Of a stretch of DNA of 64,000 nt, positions 1 through 7,884 are shown one piece after another. Under the pieces are notes generated by a model. That model was not told the DNA's origin. It searched no databases and saw only the letters and a list, made by a program, of their open reading frames with translations. The stretch's first letter is position 1, and each line of letters starts with the position of its first letter. The stretch covers positions 60,113 to 124,112 of the forward strand of contig DDIM01000016.1 in the NCBI GenBank assembly GCA_002338525.1. The letters run 5' to 3'. Origin of the DNA: Micavibrio sp. UBA1850. GTDB taxonomy: Bacteria; Pseudomonadota; Alphaproteobacteria; Micavibrionales; Micavibrionaceae. A program made the position numbers and the translations under genes.

Positions 1-1
1 T

Positions 2-199
2 CTATTAACGGGTATTTTTATTCTTGGATACGCATTGTCACGAACATTTGTAGAACTTTTCCGCCAGCCGGATGCGCATATCGGTTTTGTTTTTGCAAAT
101 GTTACAATGGGGCAAATATTGTCATCGGGCATGATCGTCGGAGCTCTTATCATATTAATATATGCACTTCGTCATAAAAAAGTTGAAGAAGGTCAGTAA
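2..199 (+). CDS. lgt: Prolipoprotein diacylglyceryl transferase, C-terminal part
   Basis: Partial gene: the window opens inside it and only the last 65 codons before TAA are present. Lgt is an inner-membrane enzyme that moves diacylglycerol from phosphatidylglycerol to the lipobox cysteine of prolipoproteins. The visible part holds the family's late signature (SRTFVELFRQPD) followed by a final hydrophobic helix and a short basic tail (RHKKVEEGQ). The family match rests on this C-terminal block alone. The lipoproteins encoded elsewhere in the window (14398, 16697 and 43866) would be among its substrates. The next gene begins 12 nt downstream on the same strand, so the two are probably co-transcribed. 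Confidence 0.88.
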   Translation, partial: LLTGIFILGYALSRTFVELFRQPDAHIGFVFANVTMGQILSSGMIVGALIILIYALRHKKVEEGQ

Positions 200-211
200 T
201 AACAATTCATT

Positions 212-1276
212 ATGAGTGCGCTTGAAACCATAATAAAAAATGAAATTCTTCATAACGGTCCCATGGATATTGGGCATTATATGAATTTATGTTTAGGGCA
301 TCCTCAACACGGCTACTACATAACGCGAGACCCTTTTGGGAAAACAGGAGACTTCGTCACCGCACCAGAAGTCTCCCAAATGTTTGGTGAAATGATTGGT
401 GCGTGGATTATTGATACATGGCAAAAATTAGGGGCACCATCGTCATTCACATTGCTTGAATGCGGGGCAGGGCGTGGAACATTAATGTCTGACATAATGC
501 GTGTTGCAAAATCTGTATCTGATTTTACAAATGCTGTGCAAATTAAACTGTTAGAAACAAGTCCGGTTTTAATCAAAAAACAACAAGAAGCGCTTAGTGC
601 ATATTCACCAAAATGGTACGGCTCACTCTCTGAGGTAGACTTAAATGATCCGTTAATTGTAATAGGAAATGAATTTTTAGACGCGCTTCCGATACGCCAA
701 TTCCGAAAAGATAATAACCAATTAAAAGAAGTGGTTATTGGCGTTGATGAAGATGAAAAATTATCGTTAGGGCTGTCCAACCAGCCGAGTGATATTGATG
801 CCCCTTTGAATATGAAGGAGGGCGAAATACTAGAGCTTGCACCTATTAGAAATCAATTCATGAAAACGGTTCTTGATATGCTCAAGAAGAACAGAGGCGC
901 AGGCCTGTTTATTGATTACGGCTATAACCAAAGTTTCGGCGACACATTGCAGGCCATCAAAGATCATAAATTTATACCTGTGACAGATCATGTCGGAGAT
1001 GCAGATATCACATCTCACGTTGATTTCTTGTCATTGCGTAAATTGTGCAAGCAAGAAGGCGTGCATGAATATGGTCTCGTGAAACAGGCAGACTTTTTAA
1101 AGTCCTTAGGTATTGTAACCCGCGCCCAAATCCTAAAGCAAAAAGCAACAAGCGCGCAATCAGGCAAAATTGAAAAAGATCTTAACCGTCTTGTCGGTCT
1201 GGATGAAATGGGAAAAATATTCAAAGTCATGGCCTTTTCGTCCGAGCCTCTGCCGCTTGCAGGGTTTTCGATATGA
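212..1276 (+). CDS. Class I SAM-dependent methyltransferase, MidA/NDUFAF7 family
   Basis: Protein of 354 residues, full length for the MidA/NDUFAF7 family (DUF185, SAM_MT_MidA). Mitochondrial members methylate an arginine of complex I subunit NDUFS2; the bacterial role is less certain. The SAM-binding loop is visible near residue 83 (LECGAGRGTL), preceded by the family's N-terminal block (GPMDIGHYMNLCLGHPQHGYY) and followed by NEFLDALPIRQF. No clear Shine-Dalgarno precedes the ATG. It follows lgt by 12 nt and overlaps pgeF by 4 nt (ATGA), an lgt-midA-pgeF order common in alphaproteobacteria. Family assignment is firm; the substrate is inferred. Confidence 0.9.
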   Translation: MSALETIIKNEILHNGPMDIGHYMNLCLGHPQHGYYITRDPFGKTGDFVTAPEVSQMFGEMIGAWIIDTWQKLGAPSSFTLLECGAGRGTLMSDIMRVAKSVSDFTNAVQIKLLETSPVLIKKQQEALSAYSPKWYGSLSEVDLNDPLIVIGNEFLDALPIRQFRKDNNQLKEVVIGVDEDEKLSLGLSNQPSDIDAPLNMKEGEILELAPIRNQFMKTVLDMLKKNRGAGLFIDYGYNQSFGDTLQAIKDHKFIPVTDHVGDADITSHVDFLSLRKLCKQEGVHEYGLVKQADFLKSLGIVTRAQILKQKATSAQSGKIEKDLNRLVGLDEMGKIFKVMAFSSEPLPLAGFSI

Positions 1277-2004
1277 TCAAGCATCGTTTTTTTACACGCA
1301 AGGGAGGCGTAAGTCAGGGCGGCTTCAAAAGCCTTAACCTGACGGCATTACATGGCGATGATGCGGATAATGTAGCGCGCAACAAGCAATATGTCATATC
1401 AGAAATGGCTGAGGGGGCGCCTCTTGCGATGCTCAACCAAATTCATGGGGCAAAATGTATAGATATTGATGATACATATTTTCATCCTGCTGATGCCGAT
1501 GCGTTTGTAACTGATCATAAAAAGGTAATACTTGGTATTTTAACCGCAGATTGTGCGCCGGTTTTATTTTCAGCCAAAACACATGCCGGCAAGGATATCA
1601 TTGGGGCGGCTCATGCCGGTTGGCGCGGTGCGCATCTGGGGGTGTGTGAAAACACGCTCGATATGATGATCAATAAAGGGGCGGTTCTCTCAACCGTTCA
1701 AGTATTTATTGGGCCGTGTATTGCACAAAATTCATATGAGGTGGATGAGCGCTTTTACCAAACAATCACAAAAGATGATGAGGGGGCGAAAGGGTGCTTC
1801 GACGCAGCGCTAAATAAGGGACATTATCAATTTGATTTGTCAGGGTATATTGAAATGCGTCTCAAGCGCTACGGCATTTCAAACATCAACATTGATGGTC
1901 GTGATACGTATGCAAAAAAGGATCTGTTTTTTAGCTATCGGCGCGCCACACATGAGCAAGAGGATGAGTGCGGACGGCAAATCTCAACAATAGTGAGTCT
2001 TTAA
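1273..2004 (+). CDS. pgeF: Peptidoglycan editing factor PgeF (YfiH, laccase-domain family)
   Basis: Protein of 243 residues, normal for the Cu-oxidase_4/DUF152 family. In E. coli this protein prevents misincorporation of L-Ser into the peptidoglycan stem peptide; related proteins have purine-nucleoside phosphorylase or polyphenol oxidase activity. The metal-site motifs are present: NQIHG near residue 55, LTADCAPVLF near 92 and AAHAGWRGA near 113, followed by GPCIAQNSYEV and a late SYRR. The start overlaps the methyltransferase stop (ATGA), implying translational coupling. Confidence 0.92.
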   Translation: MIKHRFFTRKGGVSQGGFKSLNLTALHGDDADNVARNKQYVISEMAEGAPLAMLNQIHGAKCIDIDDTYFHPADADAFVTDHKKVILGILTADCAPVLFSAKTHAGKDIIGAAHAGWRGAHLGVCENTLDMMINKGAVLSTVQVFIGPCIAQNSYEVDERFYQTITKDDEGAKGCFDAALNKGHYQFDLSGYIEMRLKRYGISNINIDGRDTYAKKDLFFSYRRATHEQEDECGRQISTIVSL

Positions 2005-2086
2005 CATTGATTTTTTCTATGGAAAACGTATAGTCCGAACCATTCAAATACATATAGATTTTTTGCGGCAAAAAAGGGTTGGCACA

Positions 2087-3019
2087 ATGAAAATTATCTC
2101 AGGAAATTCGAATAGAAAATTATCAGAAGATATTGCGAAGTATCTTGGCGTGCCATTGGCTGAGGCAACAATTCGCCGTTTTGCAGATATGGAAGTTTTT
2201 GCAGAAATCTTAGAAAATGTACGAGGCGAGGATGTCTTTTTAATCCAGCCAACATCATATCCCGCAAACGACAATCTTATGGAGCTTCTCGTTACAATCG
2301 ATGCGCTTCGTCGAGGCTCTGCAAAAAGAATAACGGCTGTGATCCCTTACTTTGGTTATGCGAGGCAGGATCGTAAAACAGGGCCTAGAACGCCAATCTC
2401 TGCAAAGCTTGCTGCCAATCTAATTACAACGGCTGGTGCTAACCGCGTTTTAACTATGGAACTTCACGCAGGCCAAATTCAGGGTTTCTTTGATATTCCC
2501 ACTGATAACCTTACGATTTCTCCTGTGTTTATTCCTGAAATCAAAAACCGCTTTGAAGGTGAAAAACTTGTGATGGTTTCACCTGATGTAGGTGGTGTGG
2601 TGCGCGCACGTGGTATGGCCAAAAAGGTGAATGCCGAGCTTGCCATTATCGATAAACGCCGTGAAAAAGCCGGTGTGTCAGAAGTAATGCACGTCATCGG
2701 GGATGTTCAAGACAAAACATGTATTTTGGTTGATGACATGGTTGATAGCGGTGGGACATTATGTAATGCCGCAAAAGCATTGATGGAAAATGGTGCAAAA
2801 GAAGTTCATTCTTATGTCGTGCATGGCGTGCTGTCTGGTGGTGCTGTGGCGCGTATTACGGCGTCTCCTATCAAATCATTGGTTTTAACAGACTCAATTG
2901 CTGCAACTGAGGCTGTGCGCGTAGCGCATAATATTGAACAGTTATCTGTCGCGCCATTAATCGGAGAGGCGATCCGTCGTATCGCTGAAGATCGCTCAGT
3001 ATCGGCTATTTTGGATTAA
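2087..3019 (+). CDS. prs: Ribose-phosphate pyrophosphokinase
   Basis: PRPP synthetase, 310 residues, full length for class I enzymes. It makes PRPP from ribose-5-phosphate and ATP for purine, pyrimidine, histidine, tryptophan and NAD synthesis. Seen: N-terminal ISGNSNRKL, catalytic flexible-loop region (YFGYARQDRK), and the PRPP-binding loop LVDDMVDSGGTL. An in-frame TTG at 2063 would add eight residues, but the ATG at 2087 has AAGGG upstream and gives the usual N-terminus. It lies upstream of rplY, pth and ychF, a common alphaproteobacterial order. It supplies PRPP for the purine pathway that also uses purE and purK in this window. Confidence 0.95.
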   Translation: MKIISGNSNRKLSEDIAKYLGVPLAEATIRRFADMEVFAEILENVRGEDVFLIQPTSYPANDNLMELLVTIDALRRGSAKRITAVIPYFGYARQDRKTGPRTPISAKLAANLITTAGANRVLTMELHAGQIQGFFDIPTDNLTISPVFIPEIKNRFEGEKLVMVSPDVGGVVRARGMAKKVNAELAIIDKRREKAGVSEVMHVIGDVQDKTCILVDDMVDSGGTLCNAAKALMENGAKEVHSYVVHGVLSGGAVARITASPIKSLVLTDSIAATEAVRVAHNIEQLSVAPLIGEAIRRIAEDRSVSAILD

Positions 3020-3088
3020 AGTAAGCCTTAATGCGTTTAAGTGATAGAAATCACTTGCATTTGATATAGCAATTTGGTTATTAACATG

Positions 3089-3114
3089 TGTCCAACACCC
3101 CTGGAGGTTGGACA
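3089..3114 (+). promoter_or_regulatory. Hairpin in the rplY 5' leader
   Basis: A perfect 8-bp inverted repeat (TGTCCAAC and GTTGGACA) encloses a 10-nt loop, and there is no T-tract after it. It sits 28 nt upstream of the rplY start and just before the real Shine-Dalgarno (AAGAGGAG, about 3129-3136). The lack of a T-run argues against a terminator. An autoregulatory L25-binding leader is an inference; rplY autoregulation through its leader is known in gammaproteobacteria. Confidence 0.45.
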
Positions 3115-3142
3115 TTAAACAAACCAAAAAGAGGAGTAGCTT

Positions 3143-3799
3143 ATGGCTAAATCATATCCACTAGTTGCGCAAACTCGCGATCGAGCCGGTAAGGGGATTG
3201 CTCGTGCGTTGCGTAGAGAAGAAAAAGTTCCTGCAGTTATCTATGGTGATAACAAAGAACCTGTACTAATTTCATTAGACTCACGTGATGTTGAAATGGA
3301 ATATCACAAAGCCCACATGTTCACGATGCTATGTGACATCGAAATCGATGGCAAAAAAACATCTGTATTGGCACGTGACATTCAAACACACCCAGTGACT
3401 GACAGAGTTGTTCACGTTGACTTCCTTCGTGTGACTAAGAAAACAAAAATTGCTGTTCAAGTTCCTGTTAACTTCATTAATGAAGACCAGTGTAAAGGCC
3501 TTGAAGAGAAGGGTATTCTTAACGTTGTTCGTCACGAGCTTGAGCTTATGTGTAGTGCAACACACATTCCTGAGCATATTGATGTTGACCTTTCACCATT
3601 TGAAATTGGTGACACAATCAAAATGTCAAACGCGACACTTACTGATGGTGCCACATCTGTTGAAGAGCGTGATGTAACAATTGCGACAATTGCTGCTCCT
3701 CGCGTAATGGATGAGGAAAGCGATGAAGATGAAGATGGCGAAGAGGGCGCTGAAGAAGCCTCTGAAGAATCATCAGACGCTGAAGGCGATGCTGAGTAA
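3143..3799 (+). CDS. rplY: 50S ribosomal protein L25 / general stress protein Ctc
   Basis: Protein of 218 residues, the long Ctc form: an N-terminal L25 5S-rRNA-binding domain (about 1-95), a C-terminal Ctc beta domain (about 100-185) and a strongly acidic tail (about 188-218, rich in E, D and S). It binds 5S rRNA in the large subunit. A strong Shine-Dalgarno (AAGAGGAG) precedes the start. A hairpin at 3089-3114 lies in its leader and an intrinsic terminator follows at 3812-3849. The acidic tail is unusual for E. coli L25 but occurs in Ctc-type proteins. Confidence 0.95.
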   Translation: MAKSYPLVAQTRDRAGKGIARALRREEKVPAVIYGDNKEPVLISLDSRDVEMEYHKAHMFTMLCDIEIDGKKTSVLARDIQTHPVTDRVVHVDFLRVTKKTKIAVQVPVNFINEDQCKGLEEKGILNVVRHELELMCSATHIPEHIDVDLSPFEIGDTIKMSNATLTDGATSVEERDVTIATIAAPRVMDEESDEDEDGEEGAEEASEESSDAEGDAE

Positions 3800-3811
3800 T
3801 TATAATTTTAA

Positions 3812-3849
3812 GGCGAGCGGTGACTTATAATGAGTCTCGCTCGTTTTTT
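3812..3849 (+). terminator. Intrinsic terminator after rplY
   Basis: The stem pairs CGAGCG (3814-3819) with CGCTCG (3838-3843) and GACT (3822-3825) with AGTC (3833-3836), and is followed by six T residues (3844-3849). It lies 12 nt past the rplY stop. The hairpin contains the ATG at 3830, which argues that this ATG is not the start of pth. Confidence 0.85.
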
Positions 3850-3877
3850 ATTGCCATTTTTCAAAAAGGAACCACCA

Positions 3878-4447
3878 ATGATGCTGTTTGTAGGCTTGGG
3901 TAATCCTGGCGATAAATATTTAAAAAATAGGCATAATGTTGGCTTTATGGCTATTGATGCGATTGCCAGTTCCTATAACTTCCCCCCGTTCAAATCAAAA
4001 TTTCAGGGTCATTATTCTGAAGGCATGATTGCAGGAAAAAAAGTAGGGTTATTAAAACCCACAACATTTATGAATGAATCAGGGCGTAGTGTCGGGGCGG
4101 CTGCAAAATTTTATAAACTTGATGTATCTCAGATCACAGTTTTTCATGACGAGCTTGATATAGACCCGTTCAAGGTCAAGATTAAAGTTGGTGGTGGGCA
4201 CGCCGGGCACAATGGCTTGCGGTCAATGGACGCACATTTAGGAAACAAAAATTACCGTCGCATACGTTTGGGCATTGGGCATCCGGGGGATAAATCACGC
4301 GTGAGCGGTTATGTTCTTAGTGATTTTGCAAAGGCAGAACAAACGAAGCTGGAGGACATGATATGGGGTATTGAGAAATACGCTGAACTATTAGTGTCTG
4401 ACAAGCAAGATGATTTCATGACAAGAATGGCTGAGGCTGTTCGATAA
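3878..4447 (+). CDS. pth: Peptidyl-tRNA hydrolase
   Basis: Releases peptides from prematurely dissociated peptidyl-tRNA in the cytoplasm. The chosen start gives 189 residues beginning MMLFVGLGNPG, the standard family N-terminus, with AAGGA seven bases upstream. The longer frame from 3830 begins inside the rplY terminator and was rejected. The catalytic His is His19 in NRHNVGF; other family motifs are KPTTFMNESG, FHDELD and GGGHAGHNGLRS. It follows rplY and precedes ychF, a classical neighbourhood. Confidence 0.95.
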   Translation: MMLFVGLGNPGDKYLKNRHNVGFMAIDAIASSYNFPPFKSKFQGHYSEGMIAGKKVGLLKPTTFMNESGRSVGAAAKFYKLDVSQITVFHDELDIDPFKVKIKVGGGHAGHNGLRSMDAHLGNKNYRRIRLGIGHPGDKSRVSGYVLSDFAKAEQTKLEDMIWGIEKYAELLVSDKQDDFMTRMAEAVR

Positions 4448-4541
4448 AATAAGTGTAAGTGTTTGAATTGATAATTGTGTTTTATCTTTCATCGCTTTAT
4501 AACAATTCAAATATAAAAATATTCACGAAAAGGCATCAAAG

Positions 4542-5642
4542 ATGAGTTTTAATTGCGGAATTGTCGGTCTACCTAATGTTGGAAAATCAACATTGTTTAA
4601 TGCGTTGACACAAACAGCTGCGGCACAAGCGGCAAACTTTCCATTTTGTACGATTGAGCCTAACGTAGGCAAAGTTGCCGTTCCTGATGAACGCCTCAAA
4701 AAAGTAGCCGAGATTGCCTCATCGGCAAAGGTTATTCCTGCACAATTAGAGTTTGTTGACATTGCAGGCCTTGTAAAAGGCGCGAGTAAAGGAGAGGGGC
4801 TTGGAAACCAGTTCCTTGCCAATATCCGCGAAACAGATGCTATTGTTCATGTTGTGCGCTGTTTTGAAGACTCAGACATTACGCATGTCGATGGATCAAT
4901 CGATCCAATACGCGATGCGGAAACCATTGAATCAGAGCTTATGATTGCCGATCTTGAAAGCATTGAGCGCCAAATAAAAAATGTTGAGCGCAAAGCCAAA
5001 TCAGGTGACAAAGACAGCAAGGCACAGATGGACATCCTGTCACGTTATAAAGAGGCACTTGATGAGTTAAAACCTGCGAGTTCAGTTGAGCTTACCGATG
5101 ATGAAAAGGCGCTTGCCAAAACATTCGGTATGCTCAGTGCAAAACCAATTTTATATGTTTGTAATGTGTCAGAAGATGATGCAGCAACAGGTAACGAACT
5201 TACAAAGCGTGTTGAGGCCATGGCGGCTGAAAAAGGCGCCGAGGCGGTCATCGTTAGTGCTGCGATTGAAGCAGAAATTGCGCAGCTCGACTCAGAGGAA
5301 GATAAAAAAGAACTTCTTGAATCGATGGGTCTTGAAGAGCCAGGGTTGAACAAAATTATCCGCGCAGGTTATAGCCTTCTAGGTCTTCGCAATTACTTTA
5401 CAGCAGGCCCAAAAGAAGCACGCGCATGGACAATCAATGTGGGTGACAAAGCCCCCCGTGCAGCTGGCAAAATCCACTCAGACTTTGAACGTGGCTTTAT
5501 TCGTGCCGAAACAATTGCGTACGATGATTTCATCAGTTTTAAAGGTGAGCAAGGCGCAAAAGAAGCGGGGAAAATGCGTCAAGAAGGTAAAGAGTATGTC
5601 GTTCAAGATGGCGACATTATTTTGTTTAGACAAAATACGTAG
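4542..5642 (+). CDS. ychF: Ribosome-associated ATPase YchF (OLA1 family)
   Basis: Obg-related translational NTPase, 366 residues, full length. Seen: P-loop GLPNVGKST at residues 7-15, switch region DIAGLVKGASKGEGLG, a coiled-coil insert around 125-200 and a C-terminal TGS domain (about 280-366). YchF prefers ATP to GTP, and the usual NKxD specificity motif is replaced by NVSE (CNVSED near residue 208). The start has AAAAGG upstream. The 3' end overlaps the convergent exonuclease gene by 17 nt. Confidence 0.95.
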   Translation: MSFNCGIVGLPNVGKSTLFNALTQTAAAQAANFPFCTIEPNVGKVAVPDERLKKVAEIASSAKVIPAQLEFVDIAGLVKGASKGEGLGNQFLANIRETDAIVHVVRCFEDSDITHVDGSIDPIRDAETIESELMIADLESIERQIKNVERKAKSGDKDSKAQMDILSRYKEALDELKPASSVELTDDEKALAKTFGMLSAKPILYVCNVSEDDAATGNELTKRVEAMAAEKGAEAVIVSAAIEAEIAQLDSEEDKKELLESMGLEEPGLNKIIRAGYSLLGLRNYFTAGPKEARAWTINVGDKAPRAAGKIHSDFERGFIRAETIAYDDFISFKGEQGAKEAGKMRQEGKEYVVQDGDIILFRQNT

Positions 5643-6258
5643 GGTTTAGTAACCACTCAGCCTCTAACTGACCTCGTTTATTTAGATGTTGCATAGCGTA
5701 AGTAATTGAGAGCGCATCGCTTAGTCCATCATGCTCTTGAATATCCTTAGCATCTTCTAGATCATAATACGCAGCAAGCCTGCCACTATTTGTTTTCAAA
5801 ATATCCTCCAATGGCATGCCCGCCTTCAATAGAATGCGCGCGGCGTTGTCAAAACGACTAGATGGTATGGGCATTGGAATGTTTTCAACAAAACAACTCA
5901 GCGCGATCATATTCCGCTCATCATGCCCCCATGCCCATAATGTGCACCCTTGAGAAAATTCATCTAAAGTATTGAGTGCTGTTTTGAGTGAAACGCCATG
6001 ATCATCAATGTCTTGTTCCGTAATACCTGTCAAATTAATAAAATAAGAGCCTAAGGCGAGGCGCTCGCCCCTTCTACTACGCGGTATAATGTAAATCGTT
6101 TTTTTATCAACGACGGGAAGACCATCAGTGAGGACGATCTTGACGGCTCCAATTTGAACAACAGTTGGCTCTGGGTCATAAGGACCACAAAAAGATCTCT
6201 TAAACCCTTCTTCATTCGTCATAAACTCACAGTCGTAAATAACGGCATGTTGCATCAT
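5626..6258 (-). CDS. 3'-5' exonuclease of the DEDDh (DnaQ-like) family
   Basis: About 210 residues from the ATG at 6258, which lies two nt beyond the ilvE stop; a longer frame to 6357 runs inside ilvE and is unlikely. RNase T/DnaQ-like fold: the first acidic pair is in YDCEF near residue 8, a middle Asp lies in the WAWGHDERN region, and the last His/Asp pair is HDGLSDAL near residue 187. It resembles oligoribonuclease or exonuclease domains, but I cannot name a close family. It forms an operon with ilvE and overlaps ychF tail to tail. Confidence 0.75.
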   Translation of the reverse strand: MMQHAVIYDCEFMTNEEGFKRSFCGPYDPEPTVVQIGAVKIVLTDGLPVVDKKTIYIIPRSRRGERLALGSYFINLTGITEQDIDDHGVSLKTALNTLDEFSQGCTLWAWGHDERNMIALSCFVENIPMPIPSSRFDNAARILLKAGMPLEDILKTNSGRLAAYYDLEDAKDIQEHDGLSDALSITYAMQHLNKRGQLEAEWLLNPTYFV

Positions 6259-6259
6259 A

Positions 6260-7132
6260 TTAAGATTTTCCAACAAGCGTTTCATAAGCGTCGCGCAAAA
6301 GGCGAGTGACGCTTCCCACTGTATAGTGATGATCGTCAATCTGTCCCACGGCGACAATTTCGGCAGCCGTTCCCGTCAAAAAGACTTCATCAGCATCAAA
6401 AAGCTCGTCTGGCATAATAACTTTTTCCTGAACTGCAATGCCGTGTTTTTTCGCAAGATCAATGATGGTAAGGCGCGTAATACCGTTTAAAAAACAGTCA
6501 GGAATAGGGGTTTTCAAAACGCCATCTTTTACAATAAATAAATTGGCGCCTGATGACTCGGCCACTTGCCCGCGATAATCAAGCATGAGGGCGTCATGAA
6601 AACCGCGCTCCATGGCTTCATGCTTTGCCATTGTGCCAATCATGTAAAGGCCAGCGGCCTTGGCTTGGGTCGGTGCCGTATCAGGAGCAGGCTTTTTCCA
6701 GTTCACCTGCGTAAGCTTAATGCCATTGTCTCTCAACTCTTTAGGAAAGTATGCAGGCCAGTCCCATGCCCCAATTGCGATATTGATGCTGCTGGCAGGC
6801 GCTGAAATACCCATTTCTTCACCACCGCGCCACACAAAGGCGCGAATATATGCATCGGTTAAACCGTTTTTCTTAACAAGCTCTTCTTTAGCTTGTTCAA
6901 CATCTGATGCATTAAAGGGAATGTTCATGCCAAGAATATTTGCCGAGCGAAACAGGCGCGCTGTATGCTCAGGGCCTTTAAATATTTTTCCGTTATACGC
7001 ACGCTCACCTTCAAAAACACTACTGCCATAATGCAGACCGTGAACAATTAGGTGAGTGGTGGAATCTTCCCATGATTTAAACTCACCATTGACCCATAAA
7101 TAACCTTTTTTAGCAGATTCTGGCATTAACAT
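6260..7132 (-). CDS. ilvE: Branched-chain amino acid aminotransferase
   Basis: PLP-dependent class IV (fold type IV) aminotransferase, 290 residues, normal length. It performs the last step of Leu, Ile and Val synthesis. Seen: VHGLHYGSSVFEGERAY near residue 30, the PLP-lysine region GTMAKHEAMERG near 172, the substrate motif VAESSGANLFIV near 190 and GITRLTIIDLA near 218. Class IV also includes D-amino acid transaminase and ADC lyase, but EGERAY favours IlvE. The start could also be the second ATG at 7126. It is divergent from the response regulator, with 59 nt between them. Confidence 0.9.
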   Translation of the reverse strand: MLMPESAKKGYLWVNGEFKSWEDSTTHLIVHGLHYGSSVFEGERAYNGKIFKGPEHTARLFRSANILGMNIPFNASDVEQAKEELVKKNGLTDAYIRAFVWRGGEEMGISAPASSINIAIGAWDWPAYFPKELRDNGIKLTQVNWKKPAPDTAPTQAKAAGLYMIGTMAKHEAMERGFHDALMLDYRGQVAESSGANLFIVKDGVLKTPIPDCFLNGITRLTIIDLAKKHGIAVQEKVIMPDELFDADEVFLTGTAAEIVAVGQIDDHHYTVGSVTRLLRDAYETLVGKS

Positions 7133-7153
7133 GTGTGCGTGACTTTCTTCTTT

Positions 7154-7191
7154 TTGTTTTTAAATCGTATTAATCATTATAGTATACTCTT
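7154..7191 (+). promoter_or_regulatory. Putative promoter of the response regulator (leaderless?)
   Basis: TTGTTT (7154-7159) and TATAGT (7178-7183) are 18 bp apart. A start site about 7 nt after the -10 would fall next to the ATG at 7192, and no Shine-Dalgarno is visible. An overlapping TATACT at 7183-7188 is an alternative. The promoter lies in a 59-nt divergent space shared with ilvE. Confidence 0.4.
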
Positions 7192-7878
7192 ATGTCGTTT
7201 GAAGAGAAGAAACATATTTTAGTTGTTGATGATGATGATCGAATTCGTTCGCTACTTACGCGCTTTTTGAAAAAGAAAGACTGCGTAGTTATGTCCGCAG
7301 AAGATGCCAATCATGCCGATGCTCTACTTGAACAATTCATATTCGATATTTTGATTGTAGATGTAATGATGCCTGGCAGAACTGGTTTTGAGTTTGGTAA
7401 AGATCTGCGTGCTAAATCAGATGTTCCTATATTATTTTTAACTGCAAAAACTGAGATAAGCGATAAGGCACAAGGGTTTGAGCTAGGTGGAGATGACTAT
7501 CTCTCTAAGCCATTTGAGCCAGAAGAGCTTTTAATGCGTATTGATGCCATTTTAAAACGCAGAGGTCTTAATATCCAAAAAAGCGACATCTTAAATATAG
7601 GGAAATGGTCGTTTCATAAGAAAAAAGCAGAGCTTATATCCGGTGAGCAAACCATTCGGCTAACAGATGTTGAAAAAAAGCTACTAGAAACCCTAAGTGC
7701 TAAGCCCGATACTATTTTCTCACGAGAGGCCCTAGCCGATCAGCTAAACGTATCAGGAAATGATCGCACAATAGATGTGCAGGTAACGCGTCTACGGAAA
7801 AAGATTGAAGAGGACCCAAAACAACCACGGTTACTTCAAACTGTTAGAGGGAAGGGGTATATTCTGCACTCAGAATAA
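7192..7878 (+). CDS. OmpR-family response regulator
   Basis: Protein of 228 residues with a receiver domain (about 8-122) and a winged-helix DNA-binding domain (about 132-226). Phospho-acceptor Asp57 lies in LIVDVMMPG; the acidic pocket is VVDDDD (11-16), with Thr in LTAKT and Lys in LSKPF. The C-terminal domain ends with TIDVQVTRLRKKIEEDP and VRGKGY, typical of OmpR/PhoB. It lies 6 nt upstream of a membrane histidine kinase, its likely partner. Targets are unknown. It lacks a Shine-Dalgarno and may be translated from a leaderless mRNA. Confidence 0.93.
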   Translation: MSFEEKKHILVVDDDDRIRSLLTRFLKKKDCVVMSAEDANHADALLEQFIFDILIVDVMMPGRTGFEFGKDLRAKSDVPILFLTAKTEISDKAQGFELGGDDYLSKPFEPEELLMRIDAILKRRGLNIQKSDILNIGKWSFHKKKAELISGEQTIRLTDVEKKLLETLSAKPDTIFSREALADQLNVSGNDRTIDVQVTRLRKKIEEDPKQPRLLQTVRGKGYILHSE

Positions 7879-7884
7879 GACATC

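Noticed and set aside
3830..3877. ATG 3830 as the pth start
   Set aside because: The codon is in the loop of the rplY terminator; 3878 has a ribosome site and the family N-terminus.
4463..4510. Inverted repeat TTGAATTG/CAATTCAA between pth and ychF
   Set aside because: It is long-spaced and AT-rich without a T-tract; too weak to call a terminator or operator.
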